Origin: Bacteroidales bacterium UBA1253
GTDB lineage: Bacteria > Bacteroidota > Bacteroidia > Bacteroidales > Paludibacteraceae
Direction: 5' to 3'
Length of the DNA stretch: 10,394 nt
NCBI GenBank assembly: GCA_002308815.1
Contig: DBVX01000045.1
Span: forward strand, 427 to 10,820
The notes under the pieces were generated by a model that searched no databases, was not told the DNA's origin, and saw only the letters and a list, made by a program, of their open reading frames with translations. Position numbers and translations under genes: made by a program. This document shows, piece after piece, positions 5,265-10,394 of this stretch. How positions within the stretch are numbered: the stretch's first letter is position 1; each line of letters starts with the position of its first letter.

Positions 5265-6068
5265 ATGCTGAATCCATCCGCACGGACATACGAAACCAAG
5301 CGCGTGAAAGAAAAAGAGATGATCTTCGGTCTGCACGCCGTGCTTGAGGCGATTGACGCAGGCAGGACATTCGACAAGATTCTCGTCCGCCGCGACTTGT
5401 CCTCCGCTCTCGGTCGGCAACTGATTGACAGGCTTTCCGCCATGGGCGGGGAGATACAGACAGCCGTGCAGCGCGTGCCGGTGGAGAAACTCAACCGGTT
5501 CACCGACCGCAACCACCAGGGTGTCATCGCCTTCCTCTCGCCTGTAGAGTTCTACCGCGTGGAGGACGTTATCCAAGCCGCCTACGACAAGGGCGAGACA
5601 CCGCTGCTGATGGTGCTGGACAACGTGACGGACATGCGCAACTTCGGTGCCATAGCGCGCACCTGCGCCTGCGCCGGAGCGCACGGACTGGTCATCGGCA
5701 CGCGCGGCTCTGCCTCCGTCAACGGCGATGCAGTCAAGACCAGCGCGGGAGCCATCCATACGCTGCCAGTCTGCAAGGTGGAGAATATGCAGAACGCCTT
5801 GCAGTTGATGCGTGACAGCGGACTGAATGTCGTGGCAGCCACGGAACATGCAACAAAGAACTACACAGAGGCGGATATGACCCTGCCTCTCGCCATCCTG
5901 ATGGGCAACGAGGAGAAAGGCATCTATGAGGGCAATCTGCGTCTCGCCACCGAGCAGGTTCGCATCCCGATGAAAGGAACCATAGAGAGCCTGAACGTGT
6001 CGGTCGCGGCGGGTGTGATGCTGTATGAGGCTGTACGGCAGAGAGATATGACCGTCAATAACAGGTGA
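5265..6068 (+). CDS. rlmB: 23S rRNA 2'-O-methyltransferase, TrmH/SPOUT family (RlmB type)
   Basis: It is predicted to methylate the ribose 2'-OH of a guanosine in 23S rRNA (G2251 in E. coli) with S-adenosylmethionine. The substrate-binding N-domain (about 18-95, MIFGLHAVLEAI then NHQGVIAFLSP) precedes the knotted SPOUT domain. The three SPOUT motifs are present: LDNVTDMRNFGAIART (118-133; N126, R131), ILMGNEEKGI (211-220), and IPMKGTIESLNVSVAAG (234-250; N244). Length 267 residues fits the family. ATG 5265 lies 10 nt after the HprK-like stop. Homologues usually begin only a few residues before MIFG, so GTG 5304 or ATG 5319 are real alternatives. It is a housekeeping enzyme sitting in the middle of the peptidase-kinase-acyltransferase run. 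Family assignment is firm. The exact target base is by similarity only, and another TrmH-family rRNA or tRNA target cannot be excluded. Confidence 0.85.
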   Translation: MLNPSARTYETKRVKEKEMIFGLHAVLEAIDAGRTFDKILVRRDLSSALGRQLIDRLSAMGGEIQTAVQRVPVEKLNRFTDRNHQGVIAFLSPVEFYRVEDVIQAAYDKGETPLLMVLDNVTDMRNFGAIARTCACAGAHGLVIGTRGSASVNGDAVKTSAGAIHTLPVCKVENMQNALQLMRDSGLNVVAATEHATKNYTEADMTLPLAILMGNEEKGIYEGNLRLATEQVRIPMKGTIESLNVSVAAGVMLYEAVRQRDMTVNNR

Positions 6069-6069
6069 T

Positions 6070-7053
6070 ATGAGCAACAAGGAACGATACGCGGCTTGGT
6101 GCGCGGAGCAACCCGCAATGCCCATATTCTTCCAGCCGTGGTGGCTGGATGCCGTCTGCGCCGGAAAGGGATGGGATGTGCTTCTGGTCATTCAGGAACG
6201 CAGCGAACGGATTCTCGCCGCACTGCCTTATCTGACCGGCAAGCGGTATTGGATGCACTTCATCGTGATGCCGCAGGAAACACCCATAGGAGGTATATGG
6301 CTCGACCGGTCGCTCCTCAACGAGGACGGTTCGACATGGGACAAGGACACACTACAGACGGTCTGCGACGAGTTGTTCCGGCAGTTGCAGGAACTTGACC
6401 TCCACTATTACTACCAGCACTACACCATCGGCAACCCCTGTCCGCAGGTGCTCCAAGGCAAGGGTATGCGCCTGCGCGAACGGGTGACATACAGGCTTGA
6501 GGACCTCACCGACCTTGACAAGGTGATTGACGGCTTCTCGCGCAACAAGAAACGCCAGTTGCAGAAAGCACTCTCGCTTCACGCCGAGCGGGGGAAGGTC
6601 AATGCCGAGGACTTTTACCGTTTCCACCGCGATGTGCTGGCTGACAAGCATAAGGAAATCAGTTATTCGCGCGAGTTCTTCCTCGTGTTGGAACGCAAGG
6701 CGCGGCGGCTTGGTCAATGCGAGATTGTCAGCATCCACAACGCGGACGGAGCACTCTACGCCGAGGCGTTCGTGGTGTGGGACAGCCGCACGATGTACTA
6801 CCTCATCGCCGCACAGGACCACGCGCACGAGGACAGCGGTGCGATGGCTCTGCTCGTTCTCGAATGTATCAAACTCGCCCGTGAGAAAGGCGTTGTATTC
6901 GACTTCGAGGGAAGCATGATACCGGGTGTCGCCAAGCATTTCAAGCAGTTCGGCACCACACCCGCCACGTATTACAGCGTGGAGAAGTTCTACCGCCGCT
7001 GGTTCGCCGTTCCGTATTGGCTCTATCGTCTGTTCACTTTCCGCAAACGGTAA
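6070..7053 (+). CDS. GNAT acyltransferase, FemAB/BioF2-like (first of two)
   Basis: This 327-residue cytosolic protein has a double-GNAT architecture of the FemAB/BioF2 (Acetyltransf_6) type. Members of this group transfer acyl or aminoacyl groups to cell-wall precursors, polysaccharides or lipids. Family features seen are IFFQPWWLDAV (19-29) near the N-terminus, FSRNKKRQLQKAL (156-168) at the start of the second GNAT half, the central strand ALYAEAFVVWD (228-238), and FDFEGSMIPGVAKHFKQFG (277-295). It begins 1 nt after the rlmB stop and ends directly against the next start (TAA then ATG). The second acyltransferase and a glycosyltransferase follow, which suggests envelope or glycan decoration. 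The acyl donor and acceptor are not deducible. There is no signal peptide. The C-terminal WFAVPYWLYRLF (311-322) is hydrophobic but short. Confidence 0.75.
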   Translation: MSNKERYAAWCAEQPAMPIFFQPWWLDAVCAGKGWDVLLVIQERSERILAALPYLTGKRYWMHFIVMPQETPIGGIWLDRSLLNEDGSTWDKDTLQTVCDELFRQLQELDLHYYYQHYTIGNPCPQVLQGKGMRLRERVTYRLEDLTDLDKVIDGFSRNKKRQLQKALSLHAERGKVNAEDFYRFHRDVLADKHKEISYSREFFLVLERKARRLGQCEIVSIHNADGALYAEAFVVWDSRTMYYLIAAQDHAHEDSGAMALLVLECIKLAREKGVVFDFEGSMIPGVAKHFKQFGTTPATYYSVEKFYRRWFAVPYWLYRLFTFRKR

Positions 7054-8013
7054 ATGGTACGGCAGGTTGATCCGCATACGTTCTTCGCTGCCACCCGCGA
7101 CTGGCAGTGTGTGTCCCACACGCAGACGGAGGGGTGGGTGACCGCTTTTCTGCGGCAGGAGGATATGCGCTGTTTCGTCAGCGAACAGATAGCCTGCATC
7201 GGGTGGATCAGCCGCAAATGGGGCAAGCGTATGTTCACCGTAACGGGAGAGTGTTTCCGCTCGTTGCCGGTTACCGACAAGCAGGTATTTGCCTTCTTTG
7301 ACCACATAGCGCAAACGGATGCGGATATGATATACGTCAATTCCGATTCGCTGTATTCGCCGCTGTACGAGGCGGGTATCCGTCAGGCTGGTTTTTTGCG
7401 TCCAGTCGGTCTGTTCTCCACCACGTTAAGCAAGGAGATTGCGTTGGACCAACCCTACCGTTTCGACAAGAGCTGGCAGCGAAACCTGCAAAAGGCGGAC
7501 GATGCGCGGCTGTGTTTTGTGTCGGTCGCCAATCCGTCTGATGAGGCGGTTGCCGACTATATCCGTCTGCATACCGAGATGGAGAACCGCAAAGGTTTCC
7601 GCGACGGACTCACGGCTGAACAACTGCGGACTGTTTTGTCGCAACCCTGCTTCCGTCTGGCGTGGGTGGACGATGCGCAGGGCGGTCATCTGGCAGGCGG
7701 AATCGTCTTCCAGCGAGGCGAATATGCGCGTTTTCTCTACTCGTTCACCACAGCGGAAGGCCGCCGCCTGTCTGCCTCCTATCTTCTTTACAAGGGATGG
7801 ATGGACACGCTCGCCGCAGACGGTGTGAAACGCTTCGACTTGGGCAGACTGTCGCCGTCAAAGAGTCAGAAGAACAATTTGTTCCTGTTTAAGAACGGCA
7901 TTAACGGAATGACGGTTTCCTATAATGGCGAATGGCTGTATTCCGCTTCCAAGTTACTTCCGTTCGCACTCTATTTCGCCAACAAATACTATTGGAAACG
8001 CATTCAAGTATGA
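7054..8013 (+). CDS. GNAT acyltransferase, FemAB/BioF2-like (second of two)
   Basis: This 319-residue protein has the same double-GNAT type as its upstream neighbour but is strongly diverged. The second GNAT half starts with FDKSWQRNLQKADD (137-150), which parallels FSRNKKRQLQKAL upstream. ARFLYSFTT and SASYLLYKGWMD (225-251) form the acyl-CoA-binding region. FDLGRLSPSKSQKNNLFLFK (261-280) then GMTVSYNGEWLY is the C-terminal signature. Start ATG 7054 abuts the previous stop, and the stop overlaps the glycosyltransferase start as ATGA (8010-8013), so translation is probably coupled. The likely role is acyl or aminoacyl transfer onto an envelope glycan built with the following glycosyltransferase. 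This is inference from family and order. The substrate is unknown. Confidence 0.75.
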   Translation: MVRQVDPHTFFAATRDWQCVSHTQTEGWVTAFLRQEDMRCFVSEQIACIGWISRKWGKRMFTVTGECFRSLPVTDKQVFAFFDHIAQTDADMIYVNSDSLYSPLYEAGIRQAGFLRPVGLFSTTLSKEIALDQPYRFDKSWQRNLQKADDARLCFVSVANPSDEAVADYIRLHTEMENRKGFRDGLTAEQLRTVLSQPCFRLAWVDDAQGGHLAGGIVFQRGEYARFLYSFTTAEGRRLSASYLLYKGWMDTLAADGVKRFDLGRLSPSKSQKNNLFLFKNGINGMTVSYNGEWLYSASKLLPFALYFANKYYWKRIQV

Positions 8014-9182
8014 GAGTCCTTCTTCTGCCGAGTTGGTATCTGCCCGAAGGCGGACAGTTCGTCCGTCATCAGGCACTGGTGCTCAAAGAGCGGGGTGTGG
8101 ATGTGCATAACCTCGCAAATGTGTCACTCGGCTGGCGCAAGTACGGACGGAAGGCATTGGATTTCGCCACTTATCCTCTTGTCCCATATTTTACAGAGGA
8201 GGACGGCATACCCGTTTTGCGTAGTTTCACCCGTCCCATACCCCGTGCCACGGTGCTGAATATCCGTCTTTGGGCGCGCAGGACGCTACGGATGTATGAC
8301 ATGTACTTTCAGCGGTTCGGTCATCCCGACTTGATTCACGCGCACAGTGCCACTTGGGCAGCCTACGCTGCCGCACTCATCAAACGCAGGTACGGCATAC
8401 CATACGTGCTGACTGAGCATAGAGGAATGTTCGGATACAGGTCGGACTATGCGCGCGGCTTTTTTCAGGACGAGTTTGAGCCTTTTTTCCGTGCAGGTTT
8501 CTCGTATGCGGACTGTATCATTCCCGTTTCCGACCAACTCATTCCAAAAATCAAGACTTACTGTGAGCGGGATGTGCCGTTCCGGGTTATCGGCAATATA
8601 GTGGACACGGATTTCTTTGCCCCGTCTTCGGACAGGAAAGAGCATACGCTGACGCGGTTTGTCAGCGTCAACGGCTATTACCGTGAGAAAGGTTATGATA
8701 TACTTCTGCCTGCGTGGGACAAACTTTGTGACAGACGGAGGGACGTGCATCTGACCATTGTCGGTGAGAATTTTGACTCGCCGGAATTTCAGCGGATTTG
8801 GTCAGCGTGCAGGCACAAAGATACTGTCACCTTCACCGGCGAACTCAATCGGGAAGGGGTGCGTGAGCAACTCCGTAAGGCGGATGCGTTCGTCATCAGC
8901 AGCAGGGTGGAGGCGGAGCCGGTGGCTGTGCTGGAGGCGATGGCTATGGGACTGCCCGTAGTGGCTTCGGAGGTGGTTCCCGAATACGAAACGCCGACTT
9001 TGTGCGGTATGCGTGTGCCGGTGGAAAACCCCGATGCACTTGCCCTTGCGCTGAACCGGATGGCAGATTCCTACAAACGGTACGATGCGGCAGCCATCCG
9101 CAACCATACCATTCAGATTGCAAGCAAGCAGATTGTGACGAAGCAGTTGATGGATGTCTATACGCGGATTTGCAGCAACTGA
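8010..9182 (+). CDS. glycosyltransferase family 4 (GT-B fold)
   Basis: This 390-residue retaining-type glycosyltransferase would use a nucleotide-sugar donor at the cytosolic membrane face. The N-terminal Rossmann half begins [20 protein letters not shown] with the glycine-rich acceptor loop; HAHSATWAA (110-118) and LTEHRGMFG (134-142) are the expected landmarks. In the donor half, GNIVDTDFF (195-203), the REKG of GYYREKGYD (222-230), and EAEPVAVLE (301-309, the E-x7-E motif) followed by [11 protein letters not shown] are all present. The frame continues upstream to 7932, but ATG 8010 is the real start because it begins at the first beta-strand and couples to the previous stop. It closes the plus-strand run. 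Its last 25 nt overlap the 3' end of the opposing umuC. The product is probably a capsule, O-antigen-like or glycolipid sugar. Donor specificity cannot be read from sequence. Confidence 0.9.
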   Translation: MRVLLLPSWYLPEGGQFVRHQALVLKERGVDVHNLANVSLGWRKYGRKALDFATYPLVPYFTEEDGIPVLRSFTRPIPRATVLNIRLWARRTLRMYDMYFQRFGHPDLIHAHSATWAAYAAALIKRRYGIPYVLTEHRGMFGYRSDYARGFFQDEFEPFFRAGFSYADCIIPVSDQLIPKIKTYCERDVPFRVIGNIVDTDFFAPSSDRKEHTLTRFVSVNGYYREKGYDILLPAWDKLCDRRRDVHLTIVGENFDSPEFQRIWSACRHKDTVTFTGELNREGVREQLRKADAFVISSRVEAEPVAVLEAMAMGLPVVASEVVPEYETPTLCGMRVPVENPDALALALNRMADSYKRYDAAAIRNHTIQIASKQIVTKQLMDVYTRICSN

Positions 9183-10394
9183 CTGATGTCCGTGGTATAG
9201 AGCGGACTGCGGTTCTCAGACTTATATACACTCTGTTCCGATTGGGAAGCGGAACTTTGCGTGCCGAACACGATGGCGCGCTTGCCGAACTTGTCGTGCA
9301 TCCGGTCCAGCGCGGTTTGCAGCCTGCTGTCTTTCTCGCGGTCGCGCTCGTCAAAGAGGTCTTGAATAACAGTGTTCTGCGGGATGATGTGCGTCAGCAC
9401 GATACCCGCCCGTTTGTATAGCGCACCCGGACGGAAATGCCTGCGCATGGCGGCCATCGCGTATTGCAGCAGTTCGGCGGTGTTCGCTGTCGCCACGGGC
9501 AGCACGACCTCCTCGGCTATCTGATGCTGTTCGATGTCCGTGCGGAAACGGGAGGTGGAGGCATAAACCACCATCCGCTGACAGACAGACTGTTGCATAC
9601 GCAGCTGCCGGGCGCACGCCTCGCAGAAATCGCCCAGTTGCTGTTCCAGCACCGTGCGGTCGGTAATGGCTGTGGCGAACGTGCGTGAACGGGTGATAGT
9701 CTGTTTCCTTGCTATCTCGCGGATGTCGATACAGTCCTCGCCGTTGAGTTCGCGCCAGGTCAGCAGACCCGTCTTATGCAGCAGGTTGCGGGCGAACTCC
9801 TCGCGGCGGTCGGCGAACTGCAAGGCGGTGGTGATGCCCGCGCCCGTCAGTTTGGCTTTCGCCTGCCTGCCGATGCCCCACACGTCGCCTATCTCAAAGT
9901 TCTCCAACGCCTTCCGTCGTTTGTCGGTGTCATCGATGATGCACGCGCCGTGATAGCCCTTGTACTTCTTGGCGTACTTGCTCGCAACCTTGGCAAGCGT
10001 CTTGGAAGGGGCAATTCCCATTGACACAGGTATGCCCGTACCCTGATAAATCTCCCGCACAATCCGCTCGCAGTAACTCTTCCGCTCGTCGGACGGGATA
10101 TGGTCCAGATTGATGAACCCCTCGTCGATGGAGTACTGCTCGAAGCGGTTGGTGTGCCTGCGGAGGATGGACATCACGCGGGAGGACATGTCGCCGTAGA
10201 GCGAGAAATTGGAACTGAAACAGACTATGCCATACCGCTCCACCTCGTCACGTATCTGATAGAGTGGGACACCCATTTTGATGCCCAACGCCTTCACCTC
10301 GTTGGAGCGGCTCACCACACAGCCGTCGTTGCCCGACAGCACCACCACGGGCCGGTTCCACAGGTCGGGACGGAACACGCGCTCGCAGCTCACG
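9158..10394 (-). CDS. umuC: Y-family DNA polymerase, UmuC type, 5' end outside window
   Basis: This is a translesion DNA polymerase (Pol V catalytic subunit type) that copies damaged DNA in the SOS response. The frame is open to base 10394. The first visible residues, [20 protein letters not shown], correspond to about residue 12 onward of UmuC. The GTG at 10393 therefore encodes an internal valine, and the start with the first catalytic Asp (VDCNNFY-type motif) lies beyond the edge. [14 protein letters not shown] (about 21-34) and [10 protein letters not shown] (87-96; D90 and E91 metal-binding) are clear. [12 protein letters not shown] is the helix-hairpin-helix, and the rest is the little-finger and C-terminal region. 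The visible length of 411 residues fits a full protein of about 420. The stop at 9158-9160 lies inside the 3' end of the glycosyltransferase gene. A umuD partner, if present, would be beyond 10394. It belongs to a different unit from the plus-strand genes. Confidence 0.93.
   Translation of the reverse strand, partial: VSCERVFRPDLWNRPVVVLSGNDGCVVSRSNEVKALGIKMGVPLYQIRDEVERYGIVCFSSNFSLYGDMSSRVMSILRRHTNRFEQYSIDEGFINLDHIPSDERKSYCERIVREIYQGTGIPVSMGIAPSKTLAKVASKYAKKYKGYHGACIIDDTDKRRKALENFEIGDVWGIGRQAKAKLTGAGITTALQFADRREEFARNLLHKTGLLTWRELNGEDCIDIREIARKQTITRSRTFATAITDRTVLEQQLGDFCEACARQLRMQQSVCQRMVVYASTSRFRTDIEQHQIAEEVVLPVATANTAELLQYAMAAMRRHFRPGALYKRAGIVLTHIIPQNTVIQDLFDERDREKDSRLQTALDRMHDKFGKRAIVFGTQSSASQSEQSVYKSENRSPLYTTDISQLLQIRV

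Noticed and set aside
5238..6191. Long minus-strand open frame (317 codons) opposite rlmB
   Set aside because: It is antisense to a gene with all SPOUT motifs, is rich in H, R and Q as expected from the reverse of GC-rich codons, and shows no protein motif.
6352..7314. Long minus-strand open frame (320 codons) opposite the acyltransferases
   Set aside because: It spans the junction of two real genes on the other strand and lacks any recognisable domain. It is an effect of GC-rich codon use.
7932..8009. N-terminal extension of the glycosyltransferase
   Set aside because: GT4 proteins begin at the first beta-strand (MRVLLLPSW). The extension only overlaps the end of the upstream gene in another frame.

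Overview
The window looks like a chromosomal segment of a GC-rich Bacteroidales bacterium (Bacteroides/Prevotella-like). Three things point there. TAnnTTTG-type -7 boxes (TATCTTTG) precede two transcription units. A secreted protein carries the 'VDSLTF' N-terminal motif typical of that order. The gene families (S24/S26 + PqqD + HprK-like trio, Bacteroidetes-type PIN toxin-antitoxin pair) are also characteristic. Genus cannot be fixed from the sequence alone.

Left part (1-3586): the 3' part of pyrE (orotate phosphoribosyltransferase) is followed by a secreted modular protein with an InlB-type repeat. Next comes an AT-richer islet (about 1740-2530). It holds three 33-nt-spaced direct repeats, a -7 box, an intact small antitoxin gene, a PIN-domain toxin gene that has lost its middle and gone out of frame, a strong hairpin and five tandem heptamers. 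Then comes pyrB (aspartate carbamoyltransferase). Its C-terminus carries a four-cysteine ribbon matching the zinc domain of the regulatory chain PyrI. The PyrI nucleotide-binding domain is absent, and no separate pyrI follows. This is the most striking observation in the window.

Middle and right part (3587-9182): a TATCTTTG box precedes a tight plus-strand run of seven genes. They encode an S24/S26 peptidase-like protein, a PqqD-like protein, an HPr-kinase-like P-loop protein, an RlmB-type rRNA 2'-O-methyltransferase, two consecutive FemAB/BioF2-type GNAT acyltransferases and a GT4 glycosyltransferase. Gaps are 12 nt or less, or the genes overlap. The first three genes resemble the leader-binding, kinase and protease parts of ribosomal-peptide (RiPP) pathways. 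The last three look like cell-envelope or glycan tailoring enzymes. No precursor peptide is evident, so any joint function is inference.

Right edge (9158-10394, minus strand): a Y-family DNA polymerase (UmuC type), truncated at its 5' end by the window edge, converges on the glycosyltransferase. Their 3' ends overlap by 25 nt.
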